A stretch of DNA of 41,968 nucleotides from CAZKXX01 sp964556705 (lineage in GTDB: Bacteria; Acidobacteriota; Terriglobia; UBA7540): assembly GCA_964556705.1 (NCBI GenBank), contig CAZKXX010000021.1, forward strand, positions 1 to 41,968. The letters are read 5' to 3'. The position numbers and the translations under genes were made by a program. The notes under the pieces were generated by a model. It was not told the DNA's origin, searched no databases, and worked only from the letters and a program-made list of their open reading frames with translations. The first letter of the stretch is position 1, and the number at the start of each line of letters is the position of its first letter. This document shows, piece by piece, positions 15,102-23,655 of the stretch.

Positions 15102-16562
15102 ATGGGCTGGAAAGACTGGATCCGCCGCGGCCGGACGGAAGCGACTCCGGAAGGAGCGCCGGAAGCGGCGCCCTCCGCGCGGCCGCTGGGACGGCGCGTG
15201 TTCGAAGGCGCGAACTTTGCCGTTTACACGCTCGTCGGCCTGGCGATCGTCGTCCTCCTCAACTGGTTCGTCGAACGCAACAACCGCCGCTGGGACCTGA
15301 CGCCGGCCAGGCTTTACAGCCTCTCCGAGCAGAGCGAGAAAATCGCCAAAGGACTCACGCGAGACGTGACGCTTTACATTTTCGACCGCCAGCGCGCCTT
15401 TCCCGGCCACCGCGACCTTCTGGAGAGATACACCGTCGCCAATCCGCGCGTGAAACTGGAGTTCGTGGACCCGGACCGCCAGCCCGACCTCGCGCGCCGT
15501 TTCAACGTGCGAAGCTACGGCACGGTCGTTGTCGCCGCGGGCGAACGCCACCTCGAGGCGCAGGGACTGACCGAAGAAGCCGTCACCAACGCTCTGATTC
15601 GCGTTCTCAAGGAGCAGCGAACGGTCTGCTTCGTTCAGGGGCACCGCGAGCGCGACCTCGACGATACCGACCGCGCCGGCTACAGCCAGGTCCGGCAGGC
15701 GCTGGAAGGCGAGAACTACAAAATTCAGACGCTCGTGCTGATGCAGGACCTGACGATTCCCTCCGAATGTTCGCAGGTCATCATCGTCGGGCCGCGCAAC
15801 GATTATCTGGAACCCGAAATCGAAGCGCTGACGAATTACGTGGAAAGCGGCGGGCGGCTTCTGGTGGCGATTGATCCCACGGTCGAGATTCCGAACCTCA
15901 CAAAAATGCTGGCCCGATGGAACGTGAAAGCGCGGAACGACATCGTGGTGGACCAGAACCCCCTCGCGCAGATTTTCGGCACGAGTCCGACGATGCCGCT
16001 CATCCTCACCTACGGTTCGAACCCGATCGTCGAGCCCCTTGAGCGTTCGGCCACGCTCTTTCCGGTGACGCGCTCGTTCGAAGTCAGCGAAGAGACGAGG
16101 CCGGGCGTGCGCGTGGACAAGCTCTGCGAGACCTCGCCGCAGAGTTACGGGTACATGGACGTCAGCTCGACCGAGCGCGAGATTACCGTGTCGTATCGCG
16201 AAGGCAGGGACGTGCGCGGGCCGCTGGTGGTGGCCGTCGCGGGCACGGTGCGTCCGGCCGCCCAAGGCGGAAACGGCGTCGAGACGGAAAGCTCCATCGA
16301 AGGCCGGTTCGTGGCGCTGGGCACTTCGGCGCTGGCGGCGAACAATTACTTGAGCTTCCAGGCCAACCGCGATTTCATTTTGAACGCCGTCAACTGGCTC
16401 GCGGCCGAGGAAGACCTGATCTCGGTGCGGCCGAAGCCGCCGGAAGCGCAGCAACTGACGTTGAACGAGCAGCAGATGCGGCGGCTGATGATTTTCGGCA
16501 TCTTCGGCGTGCCCGGGCTGATTGTGGCGGCGGGCCTTTCGGTGTGGTGGCGCCGGCGATGA
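15102..16562 (+). CDS. GldG-like membrane-anchored accessory protein of the ABC exporter
   Basis: The 486-residue protein has a hydrophobic helix near the N-terminus (FAVYTLVGLAIVVLLNWFV) and another at the C-terminus (MIFGIFGVPGLIVAAGLSVWW) with a large extracytoplasmic region between, the layout of GldG/ABC-type uncharacterised auxiliary proteins. Conserved-looking parts are RWDLTPARLYSLSEQSEKI (the hallmark of this family), VTLYIFDRQ, VCFVQGHRERDLDD, YVESGGRLLVAIDP and FQANRDFILNAVNWLAAEEDLI near the end. ATG 15102 is chosen over GTG 15096 because GGGGAGG is then eight bases away. It probably works with the permease as a substrate-handling or scaffold subunit. Its TGA overlaps the next ATG. 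Confidence 0.88.
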   Translation: MGWKDWIRRGRTEATPEGAPEAAPSARPLGRRVFEGANFAVYTLVGLAIVVLLNWFVERNNRRWDLTPARLYSLSEQSEKIAKGLTRDVTLYIFDRQRAFPGHRDLLERYTVANPRVKLEFVDPDRQPDLARRFNVRSYGTVVVAAGERHLEAQGLTEEAVTNALIRVLKEQRTVCFVQGHRERDLDDTDRAGYSQVRQALEGENYKIQTLVLMQDLTIPSECSQVIIVGPRNDYLEPEIEALTNYVESGGRLLVAIDPTVEIPNLTKMLARWNVKARNDIVVDQNPLAQIFGTSPTMPLILTYGSNPIVEPLERSATLFPVTRSFEVSEETRPGVRVDKLCETSPQSYGYMDVSSTEREITVSYREGRDVRGPLVVAVAGTVRPAAQGGNGVETESSIEGRFVALGTSALAANNYLSFQANRDFILNAVNWLAAEEDLISVRPKPPEAQQLTLNEQQMRRLMIFGIFGVPGLIVAAGLSVWWRRR

Positions 16563-17893
16563 AGGCGCGTTATCGAAACACGCTGGCGGCGGTCGTGGCG
16601 CTCGGAGTGGTTGCGGGCGCGGTCGCTTATCTCGAACGCCGCAAGGAACGCGAAGGCGACGGCGAGAAAACTCCCAAACTTCTCCAGATCGAATCCGCGA
16701 AAATCCGTTCCGTCGCTCTGCGTCCGCGGGAAGGCGAAGCGCTCGTCTGCCGGCGCGAGGGCGACGCGTGGAGGCTGACCGCGCCGCGCGAGCTGCCCGC
16801 CGACCCGAACGCGGCCGAAGCGCTGCTGAACAATCTCACCGATCTTACCGCCGACGAAGTCATCGAGCCCGTGCCGGCCAATCTCGCCGAGTTCGGCCTC
16901 GCGCCGCCGGAGGTGACCGTCGAGGCCGAGACGGAAGGGCAGCCCGCGAAATTCACGCTGCTGCTCGGCGCGGAGACGTCCACGGGCAGCGGCGTTTATG
17001 CGCAGGTGGCGGGCGAGCCGCGGCTGCTCATCCTGCCGCGCTTCGTGAAAAGTTCGTTCGAGAAAACCGTTTTCGATCTCCGCGACCGCCGCGTGGCGAC
17101 GCTCGATCTGGACCAGGTGGAGCGCATCGAAGTCGAATCGCGCGGCGGGCGCTGGACGCTCGTGAAAAGTCCCGACGGTGCGTGGAGCCTCGACCTGCCG
17201 CCGCGGGTCCGCGCCGACCGCTTCACGGCCACGGGCATCGTGAACAGCCTGCGCAACGCGGTGATGCAGAGCATCGAAGCCGAAGAGAAATCGAACCTCG
17301 CGCGTTACGGCCTCGACCGGCCGGAGCTGCGCGTGCGTCTGGAGGGGCCGTCGGGCGCGCAGTCGCTGCTTATTGGCCGGGCCCAGCCCCGGCAGGAGAC
17401 GCGCCTCTACGCGATGAACAGCGAACTCGCGCCCGTCTTCACCGTCTGGGACACCTTCGTCAACCAGTTCCGGCGCGAGGCTGACGACCTGCGCGACAAG
17501 GAACTCTTCGCCTTCGCGGCGTTCGATACGAAAAGATTGGAAGTGGAGTCGGCCGCAGGGAAGCGCGTCTTCGAGCGCCAGGCGGAAAACAGATGGAAGC
17601 AGACGGCGCCGGAAGCCCAAGACGTTCCGACGGAAAAAATCGAAGAGCTGCTGCGCAAGTTGCGCGACCTGCGCGCCGAATCGTTTCCACGCGGCGAGCG
17701 GCTCGCCGCTTTCGGGCTCGATCAGCCTTTCCTGCGCTTCCGGGTCGTGTTCGGCGAAAAGGGCGAGACGCAGGCCGTGGAAGTGGGGCGCGCCGGCGAA
17801 CGCGTGTACTCGCGGCGCCCCACCGACGCCGCGGTCTCGGAAGTCTCGAGGGCGGCGATCGAAGAGATCGAAGCGGCGCTCAAGGAACTCTGA
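16559..17893 (+). CDS. DUF4340 repeat-containing exported protein
   Basis: This 444-residue protein has an N-terminal hydrophobic signal or anchor (TLAAVVALGVVAGAVAYLE). Repeated modules follow of the form 'residue-rich strand, W-L/T, L-L-N-L-x-x-L-x-A-D/E, L-A-x-F/Y-G-L-x-P', seen at LLNNLTDLTADEVIEP...FGLAPPEVTV, ITNSL-type segments around GIVNSLRNAV...RYGLDRPELRV, and LLRKLRDLRAESFP...FGLDQPFLRF. This repeat is the mark of DUF4340, found almost always beside GldG-like proteins. The ATG at 16559 overlaps the stop of the preceding gene (ATGA), so I prefer it to a start at 16544. The role in export is unknown. It is the last gene of the operon. Confidence 0.88.
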   Translation: MKARYRNTLAAVVALGVVAGAVAYLERRKEREGDGEKTPKLLQIESAKIRSVALRPREGEALVCRREGDAWRLTAPRELPADPNAAEALLNNLTDLTADEVIEPVPANLAEFGLAPPEVTVEAETEGQPAKFTLLLGAETSTGSGVYAQVAGEPRLLILPRFVKSSFEKTVFDLRDRRVATLDLDQVERIEVESRGGRWTLVKSPDGAWSLDLPPRVRADRFTATGIVNSLRNAVMQSIEAEEKSNLARYGLDRPELRVRLEGPSGAQSLLIGRAQPRQETRLYAMNSELAPVFTVWDTFVNQFRREADDLRDKELFAFAAFDTKRLEVESAAGKRVFERQAENRWKQTAPEAQDVPTEKIEELLRKLRDLRAESFPRGERLAAFGLDQPFLRFRVVFGEKGETQAVEVGRAGERVYSRRPTDAAVSEVSRAAIEEIEAALKEL

Positions 17894-17926
17894 GCATTCT
17901 CGGGACGCTGGATGGACGCTCCAACT

Positions 17927-18051
17927 TGTCATTCTGAGCCCCGATCCCGCCAAGCGGGAGTCGGGGCGAAGAATCTCTTCACCGGCCCACGCGCAGACGT
18001 GCAGAGATCCTTCGTCCCCCGACCCGCAGCATCGGGGACCTCAGGATGACA
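17927..18051. repeat. palindromic intergenic element (REP/MITE-like)
   Basis: The 125-base stretch starts TGTCATTCTGAG (17927-17938) and ends CTCAGGATGACA (18040-18051), a 12-base inverted repeat with one mismatch. Inside are further inverted pairs: CCCCGATCCCGC with GCGGGAGTCGGGG around 17939-17967, and CGAAGAATCTCTT with AGAGATCCTTCG. The whole can fold into a branched hairpin. It lies between the exporter operon and the amidohydrolase genes, contains no gene, and has the look of a dispersed non-autonomous palindromic repeat. No second copy is visible in the window. Confidence 0.8.
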
Positions 18052-18108
18052 GCGCCAGCCTTTTTTCTGGTGGGCCGAATTCTCCGCAGATTCTCGTGGA
18101 GGTGACTT

Positions 18109-19413
18109 GTGTTTTCAGCGCGACTCTTCGTGGTTCTCGTCGCGGCGCTGGCGCCCGGCGCGGCGTTGCGCGCCGGTGACGCCGCGCGTCCCATCGCCAT
18201 TCGCGGCGCCACGGTGGTGACGATGACGCAGGGGACGATCGAAGACGGCACCGTTGTCATCCGCGACGGAAAAATCGAGGCTGTGGGAAAAGGCCTCGCC
18301 GTTCCCGCCGGCGCCCAGGTGATTGAGGCGCGCGGCAAGTACGTCCTGCCCGGACTCGTGGACCCGCACTCGCACATCGGCGTCTATTCGATGCCCGCCG
18401 TCGAGGCGCACTCCGACGGCAACGAAATGGTGGACCCCATCACGCCGCAGGTGCGCGCGGACGATTCCATCAATCCCGACGATCCGATGATTGCGCGCGG
18501 CGTGGCGGGCGGCGTCACGACCGCGCAGATCCTTCCGGGCAGCGGCAACAACGTGGGCGGTTGGGCCTCCATCATCAAGCTGAACGGCGCGCAGACGCTC
18601 GAAGAGATGAAATTCCCGGACGCGCCCCGCAGCATGAAATGGGCGTGGGGCGAGAATCAGAAACGCACCTATGGGCAGAAAGGGAAAGCTCCTGCGACGC
18701 TGATGGGCGAGGCGGCGATCGTCCGGCAGAAACTCCTGGAGGCGCAGAACTATCGCGAGAAGTGGCGGATCTGGGAGGCCGGCGAGCGGAAAGCCCCGCC
18801 GCCGGAACGCAACCTCCAGCTCGAGGCGCTCGTGGACGTGCTCGAAGGGCGCGTGCGCGTCAACGTCCACTCCTATCAGGTCAACCACTTTGAGGCGCTG
18901 TTCCGCATTGCCGACGAATTCGGTTTTCAAATCGCCGTCCTTCAGCACGCGCTGGAGTCGTACATGATCGCGCCCGAAATCGCGCGGCGGAACCTCGGCG
19001 TCGTGCTCTTCGCGCACAACTGGGGATTCAAGGTGGAAGCGTGGAACGCCATCCCGCAGGCGGCGTACCTGCTCTGGAAGCAGGGCGTCAACGTCGCCTT
19101 CCACACCGACAGCCCGGTGATCGGCCAGCGATTCCTCATGACGCAGGCGGCATTCGCCGCGCATCACGGTCTGCCGGATGAAGTCGCGCTCCAGGCCGTC
19201 ACTATCAATCCGGCGCGAATGCTCGGCCTCGACGCGTGGATCGGCTCGATTGAGCCCGGCAAGCACGCTGACCTCGTGATCTGGGACGGGCCGCCGCTCG
19301 AAGTGCGTTCGAAGCCGGAGAAGGTGTTTATCGACGGCAAGCTGGTTTACACGCGCGAAGAAGGATTTCTGCCGTGGACGGGCCGGCCGGTCAAATTCCT
19401 GCCGGCATGGTAG
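18109..19413 (+). CDS. exported metal-dependent amidohydrolase
   Basis: The 434-residue protein has a signal peptide (residues 1-20, hydrophobic with Ala-rich cleavage region) and an amidohydrolase TIM-barrel with composite N/C beta-sandwich: GKYVLPGLVDPHSHIG supplies H87 and H89, then H254 (VNVHSYQ), H280 (VLQHALES) and the catalytic D334 (AFHTDSPV). The end PARMLGLDAWIGSIEPGKHADLVIWDG is standard for imidazolonepropionase/prolidase-like amidohydrolases. All key ligands are present, so it should hydrolyse an amide, peptide or cyclic substrate outside the cytoplasm; the substrate is unknown. GTG 18109 is supported by GGAGG eight bases upstream. A related gene without most ligands follows after 54 bases. 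Confidence 0.92.
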   Translation: MFSARLFVVLVAALAPGAALRAGDAARPIAIRGATVVTMTQGTIEDGTVVIRDGKIEAVGKGLAVPAGAQVIEARGKYVLPGLVDPHSHIGVYSMPAVEAHSDGNEMVDPITPQVRADDSINPDDPMIARGVAGGVTTAQILPGSGNNVGGWASIIKLNGAQTLEEMKFPDAPRSMKWAWGENQKRTYGQKGKAPATLMGEAAIVRQKLLEAQNYREKWRIWEAGERKAPPPERNLQLEALVDVLEGRVRVNVHSYQVNHFEALFRIADEFGFQIAVLQHALESYMIAPEIARRNLGVVLFAHNWGFKVEAWNAIPQAAYLLWKQGVNVAFHTDSPVIGQRFLMTQAAFAAHHGLPDEVALQAVTINPARMLGLDAWIGSIEPGKHADLVIWDGPPLEVRSKPEKVFIDGKLVYTREEGFLPWTGRPVKFLPAW

Positions 19414-19467
19414 CCGCGCCGGAGGGCGAGGCGGAATTTCAGGCTTCACCGCAGAAAGGAATCGAAG

Positions 19468-20793
19468 ATGCATAGAGGCACATTGGCGGTCTTGCTGGCG
19501 GGCGCGCTGACGGCGGCGATGACGGACGCGCGCGCGCAATCGGCGCTCGCCATTCGCGGCGGAAAGATTCTGACCGTCACCGAGGGCGTCATCGAGAACG
19601 GCACCGTCGTCATCGAGAACGGACGCATCACCGCGGTGGGCCGCGATGTCCGTGTGCCGGCCGGCGCCGAGATTCTCGACGCGCGCGGCCGCGTGGTGAT
19701 GCCCGGGCTGATGGATTCGGGCACGCTCCTCGGTCTGGTCGAGATCCCCATGGAGACCGTGACCGTGGACGCGACCGAATATACGGACCCCGTGCAGCCC
19801 GACCTGCGCGTCTGGGACGCGCTCAACCCGCGCAGTGAACTCATCCGCGTGGCGCGCGCCGCCGGCATCACCCATGCGCTCTCCAGACCCGCCGCGGGCA
19901 ACCTCATCGCCGGGCAGAGCGCGGTGATTCAACTGGACGGCGAAACGGTCGGCGAACTCATCGTCAAGGCCCCCGCGGCGCTGCACGTCAATCTCGGCGA
20001 GCCCAGCAAACAGACTTACGCGCCCAAGGACAAGCCGCCCGCGACGCGCATGGGACAACTGGCGCTGGCGCGGCAGGCGTTCTTGAAAGCCCAGAATTAT
20101 CGCCTCCAGCGCGAGACCTGGACGCGCTGCCGCGCCGAAGAGGAAAGAGGGGCGGGGAAATGCGCCGACTACGGTTTGACGGCCCCGCCCGGGCAAGACT
20201 TGAAAATGCAGGCGTTGCTCGAGGCGCTCGACGGGAAAATTCCCGTCGTCGTGCGCGCCTTCAGCTCCGGGGACATTCAGGCGGCGCTGCGCCTCGCCGG
20301 GGAGTTCAAGCTCCGGCTGATTCTTTCCGGCGCAACTTCGGCGTGGCGGCTGGCCGACGAACTTGCGGCAAAGAAAATTCCGGTCATCGTCGGCTCGATC
20401 TTCGAAGAGCCCCGCCGCATGGAATTGCTCGACGTGCGGCTCGACAGCGCGGCCCTTCTGCACCGCGCCGGCGTCACGCTGGCTTTTCAGACCGATTCGG
20501 AAAACGACGTCCGCAATCTGCCGTTCGAGGTCGGCGTCGCCATCGGACACGGCCTGCCCGAAGACGCCGCCCTCGCCGCGGTTACCGTCAACCCCGCGCG
20601 GCTCTTCGGCCTCGACGACCGCCTGGGCAGCGTCGAAGCCGGTAAGACAGCCAACCTGCTCGTGCTCGACGGAATGCCGTTCTACACCAAGACCCGCGTC
20701 GTCACCGCGCTCATCAACGGCAGGGTCGTGGACCTTTCAAATCACCAGACGCGGCTCTTTGAGGCTTACAAGAAGAAGTACGGAATCGAATAA
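19468..20793 (+). CDS. exported amidohydrolase homologue lacking most metal ligands
   Basis: This is a 441-residue protein with a signal peptide (AVLLAGALTAAMTDARAQS). It aligns along its whole length to the amidohydrolase just upstream (AIRGGKILTVTEGVIENGTVVIENGRITAVG; ATRMGQLALARQAFLKAQNYR; TVNPARLFGLDDRLGSVEAGKTANLLVLDG). The ligand positions differ: DPHSHIG is replaced by DSGTLLG (no His), the third His by Arg (VVVRAFSSG) and the fourth by Gly (ILSGATSAW); only the Asp (FQTDSEND) remains. The frame is intact, so it is probably a non-catalytic partner rather than a pseudogene. Pairing with the active enzyme in a heteromer, or binding of a ligand, is inference. The ATG follows AAAGGA. Confidence 0.9.
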   Translation: MHRGTLAVLLAGALTAAMTDARAQSALAIRGGKILTVTEGVIENGTVVIENGRITAVGRDVRVPAGAEILDARGRVVMPGLMDSGTLLGLVEIPMETVTVDATEYTDPVQPDLRVWDALNPRSELIRVARAAGITHALSRPAAGNLIAGQSAVIQLDGETVGELIVKAPAALHVNLGEPSKQTYAPKDKPPATRMGQLALARQAFLKAQNYRLQRETWTRCRAEEERGAGKCADYGLTAPPGQDLKMQALLEALDGKIPVVVRAFSSGDIQAALRLAGEFKLRLILSGATSAWRLADELAAKKIPVIVGSIFEEPRRMELLDVRLDSAALLHRAGVTLAFQTDSENDVRNLPFEVGVAIGHGLPEDAALAAVTVNPARLFGLDDRLGSVEAGKTANLLVLDGMPFYTKTRVVTALINGRVVDLSNHQTRLFEAYKKKYGIE

Positions 20794-20816
20794 TCGCGCG
20801 GAGCCGCGCCCGGAGC

Positions 20817-20849
20817 CGCCCGCCGCGGTCGAGATCTCAACGGCGGGCG
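20817..20849. terminator. hairpin between convergent genes
   Basis: A perfect 9-bp GC stem (20817-20825 with 20841-20849) and a 15-base loop lie between the stop of the second amidohydrolase and the stop of the convergent PEGA gene at 20858. There is no T-run, so this is a positional prediction of a shared terminator. Confidence 0.4.
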
Positions 20850-20857
20850 CAAGAGCC

Positions 20858-21922
20858 TTAACGGCCCGCGGAAGCCTCGCGGACTGTCTGGAGGAGCTGG
20901 TCCTGCGCCCCGGCGGCGCGCAGGCGTTCTTCTTCGACCAGCTCCGCGCGGAATGCCACGCCGCGCTCGCGCACGAGCTCCACCAGCCGGCTGTTCGAAA
21001 CACCCGCCTGAAGCAGGTCGAGCAGCTCTTCCAGTCTCAATCCTTTCGACGGCGCTTCGAGCACGGCGTCAATTGTGATGTTCCCGCCCGGAAGCACGGC
21101 GATCGTCCGCTGCCAGCCGCGGAATCCTGCCTTCTCGATGTTGATCGTGTGGTCGCCGGCGGGGAGGCGCAGGTCGGAGGGCGTGCTGCCCATGTATTTG
21201 CCGTTCACGGTGATGTCGGCGCCGGGCGGAGATGATTTCACCGTGACCGAGGTGAGGGTTTCGGCGTCGTTGTCGGGGAGTTCTGGAGCGGGTGTTGCGG
21301 GCGCGGGTGGCTGAGCGGCGGTCGCGCCGGTCGCGAGGGGATTTGTTGCGGCGGGTGCGGCCGCTTCTTGCGTCGGAGGAGCTGCGGCCGCGGCGGGCGT
21401 CGGTTCCGCCGGCTGCGCCGCAATCGTCTCGATTCCCGTGGGGACGAACTTGCGGTCTTCTTCGGAGACTGAAATTGGCGCGCGGGTCACGCCCCGAAGC
21501 GCCATCAGCACCGCGCGGTAATTGTCCTTGTGCGCCTGCAGGAGCACGCCGGATTTCTTCCCCTGCTCGTCAGTGAATTCAATCCCCACATAGTGCAGCC
21601 GCGTCTTGTGAAACAATCCGAAGAGCGCCGCGGGCGCCACCAGGATCCCGAGCGCGATCATCGTTCCGACGCGCCGGTGCGCCTCCTGGCCGTAGCTCAG
21701 CCCATGCACGCGCTGCGGAGCGATCCGCAGGACCTGCCCGTCCTTGAGGATGAGGCGGATCTCGTCCGGACTGACGCTCAGTTCGTTGTCCCAGTCTTTG
21801 GGGTTGACCTTCGTCTGAAGGGTGCCGCCGTTGTAGCGGATCTTGTCGAATGTGTTGCCTTGCGCGTAGAGAGTCACCGCAAAGGCGAGGCAGAAGACGA
21901 AGTAGCGCTGCGCCGCTTTCAT
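20858..21922 (-). CDS. exported PEGA-domain protein
   Basis: From ATG 21922 this is 354 residues. It starts with a signal peptide (YFVFCLAFAVTLYAQG). Next is a beta-rich domain (about 20-150) with LSVSPDEIRLILKDGQVLRI, a hydrophobic stretch GTMIALGILVAPAALFGLF that may be a membrane helix, and HYVGIEFTDEQGKKSGVLLQ. A long Ala/Pro linker (about 160-215) leads to a PEGA domain (SSPPGADITVNGKYMGSTPSDL...AGDHTINIEKAGFRGW), and a helical tail. PEGA domains resemble S-layer and surface-binding modules, so the protein probably sits in the envelope. GGGAGGTGG precedes the ATG. Function beyond this is unknown. Confidence 0.85.
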   Translation of the reverse strand: MKAAQRYFVFCLAFAVTLYAQGNTFDKIRYNGGTLQTKVNPKDWDNELSVSPDEIRLILKDGQVLRIAPQRVHGLSYGQEAHRRVGTMIALGILVAPAALFGLFHKTRLHYVGIEFTDEQGKKSGVLLQAHKDNYRAVLMALRGVTRAPISVSEEDRKFVPTGIETIAAQPAEPTPAAAAAPPTQEAAAPAATNPLATGATAAQPPAPATPAPELPDNDAETLTSVTVKSSPPGADITVNGKYMGSTPSDLRLPAGDHTINIEKAGFRGWQRTIAVLPGGNITIDAVLEAPSKGLRLEELLDLLQAGVSNSRLVELVRERGVAFRAELVEEERLRAAGAQDQLLQTVREASAGR

Positions 21923-22338
21923 GGTCCACCTCCCAAGGCGGGTGCCGATGGTGTGAGACCGGGGGGATACTAGCACACGGCTCGGCGCGGAACAACGCGG
22001 AGCGGCGGGATGGCGGGTGTGTCGTCCGCGCAAACTTGCTCAACCCCTTACTGTGCCGGCGAATTGTCCTTGGCGGCCGAGCAGGGACGACGGCGCGCGG
22101 GTCGGGCGTCGGCAGAGCCCGACAATCAGCCGCATCGACCGATGCCGGAGCGACGGGAGCAGCGAAACCCGTTCCAGCGGATTTCCTGCGCTGGCCATCA
22201 CGGTATAGGGAAGTCGGCTTAAATTACGGCGCAGAGCCAGCCGAGGGCAGAGACAATTTGGTCCTACGTTTTCGGCAAGACTCGGTCATTTTGCCTCGGA
22301 GTTGGAACGCCGGATGCTTCGAGACTCTGATTAAGGTA
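21923..22338. other. 416-base spacer between divergent genes
   Basis: This region separates the minus-strand PEGA gene from the plus-strand radical SAM gene. A promoter candidate for the PEGA gene is at its left edge. The plus frame of the radical SAM gene stays open through the spacer to 21850, but the translation is Arg/Ala-rich without any recognisable motif, and I treat it as non-coding. No RNA gene or repeat was recognised. Confidence 0.5.
21967..21995 (-). promoter_or_regulatory. promoter candidate for the PEGA gene
   Basis: On the minus strand TTGTTC (21995-21990) and TAGTAT (21972-21967) are 17 bases apart, with the start codon 44 bases further on. The -10 box is good and the -35 box half-conserved. 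Confidence 0.4.
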
Positions 22339-23643
22339 ATGGGTTTGAAAGGACAGGAAATCGCGCTCGTCCCGCCTGCGCCTGCGGCGCGGCCAGACAC
22401 TTTTGTCCCTTCCCGGCCGCTCAACCCCTGCGAGCTCGAAATCGACTTATTCTGCAAGGGGATGCGGGTGGACGCTTCCTGCACGCTGGTCCAGGACGCG
22501 CGCTTCATCACCCGCACTCGAGCCGGGCTCGGGAGCGGCCTCGAGATTGTCATCCCCGGGCCCCTCAAGGACGTTTGGGTGAATGTCCCCGTCGAGGAGG
22601 ATTTCGCGCACCAGTCCTGCTACGTCCTGGTGAGCGCGGGCGGCCGGTACTGGGTACTCGACGAGCGCCAGGGCTTCCGTTACGCCGTCCAACTGCCCCC
22701 CGAGCCTTCCTGGTACACGCGTCGGACCTCTCGGGGCACGCCTATGCACAAGGTGGGAGTCCTACAGGGAACCTATCTCGGCATTTACATCTCAAATTCC
22801 TGCGGGTTCTGGTATCACACCCCGCCGCTCAACTGCCGCTTCTGCGCCACGGGGCTGAACGTGGGCGTCAACGAGGTCGCGCAAAAAGACGTCGAGGACG
22901 TGGTCGAAGTGGCGCGGGCGGCGAAGGCGGAGTCGGGCGTCACCTTCGTGCATTTCAATTCGGGATATCAGACCGACCGCGACCTCGACGCGGCCGCGCC
23001 CTACGTGAAGGCCGTCAAGTCGCGCGTCGGCGCGCTGATCGGCGTGCAACTGATTCCCACGCTCGACTTGTGGAAATACGACCGCCTGGTGGACCTCGGC
23101 GCCGACCACTTCAGTTTTTGCTACGAATTCCACAACCCGGAATATTTCGAGCGCCTGCTGCCGGGCAAGCAGCGCTTCGTCGGCCAGCAGACCTTCTTCC
23201 GCGCGCTCGAGTACACCTCGAAGAAACTCGGCAAGGGCGCCTGCTCGGGTGAAATCATCGCCGGCGTCGAGCCCCTCGAGGACACGCTTCGGGCCATCGA
23301 TTACATCACGGGCGTCGGAGCGTTCCCGACGGTGTGCATTTTCCGGCCCACGATCGGCGCGGACATGGAGCACTGGCCGTCTCCGCGCTACGAAGACATG
23401 CTCGTCGTTTTCCGGCACGTTTACGAAGCCTGCCGGAAGAACGGCATTCCCATGGACGTGACGCCGAACATCGAAGTGAGCCTTATCGTGCAGCCGGGCG
23501 ATACGCGCTATCTGGCCGCGAACGGCTTGGCCGACCGCTGGTACGCGGCGAAGATGGCCGCGGCGCGCCGCCTCGCGCGGCCGTACTTCGCGTGGAAGGG
23601 CCGGCGGCGGAAGATCGCGTCGTCCGCCATTCTATCATCATGA
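22339..23643 (+). CDS. radical SAM protein with unusual CX10CX2C cluster motif
   Basis: The 434-residue protein has an N-terminal domain of about 140 residues (CELEIDLFCKGMRVDASC, EIVIPGPLKDVWVNVP, YWVLDERQGFRYAVQLP). A TIM-barrel-like part follows, starting YLGIYISNSCGFWYHTPPLN. The only candidate for the SAM-binding cluster is C155-X10-C166-X2-C169, with the last pair in the classical NCRFCATG context. Downstream elements fit a radical SAM barrel (VTFVHFNSGYQTD, GALIGVQLIPTLDLWKYDRL, GEIIAGVEPLEDTLRAIDYI, VCIFRPTIGADMEHWPSPR). ATG 22339 has TAAGG upstream; the frame is open further but without homology. It is the first of seven same-strand genes. The reaction is unknown; a role in the lipid or arsenic pathway of the block is inference. 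Confidence 0.82.
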   Translation: MGLKGQEIALVPPAPAARPDTFVPSRPLNPCELEIDLFCKGMRVDASCTLVQDARFITRTRAGLGSGLEIVIPGPLKDVWVNVPVEEDFAHQSCYVLVSAGGRYWVLDERQGFRYAVQLPPEPSWYTRRTSRGTPMHKVGVLQGTYLGIYISNSCGFWYHTPPLNCRFCATGLNVGVNEVAQKDVEDVVEVARAAKAESGVTFVHFNSGYQTDRDLDAAAPYVKAVKSRVGALIGVQLIPTLDLWKYDRLVDLGADHFSFCYEFHNPEYFERLLPGKQRFVGQQTFFRALEYTSKKLGKGACSGEIIAGVEPLEDTLRAIDYITGVGAFPTVCIFRPTIGADMEHWPSPRYEDMLVVFRHVYEACRKNGIPMDVTPNIEVSLIVQPGDTRYLAANGLADRWYAAKMAAARRLARPYFAWKGRRRKIASSAILSS

Positions 23644-23655
23644 ATTCTTACTGAT

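Noticed and set aside
18115..20550. 811-codon minus-strand open frame opposite both amidohydrolases
   Set aside because: It spans two real genes and their spacer, has no recognisable motif, and its composition is typical of third-position GC bias.
20794..20816. Hairpin GCGCGG/CCGCGC just after the second amidohydrolase
   Set aside because: Its loop would be only two bases, so it cannot form as drawn; the neighbouring 9-bp stem is preferred.
21850..22338. N-terminal extension of the unusual radical SAM protein
   Set aside because: No family-like sequence before 22339. The extension would overlap the start of the divergent PEGA gene.
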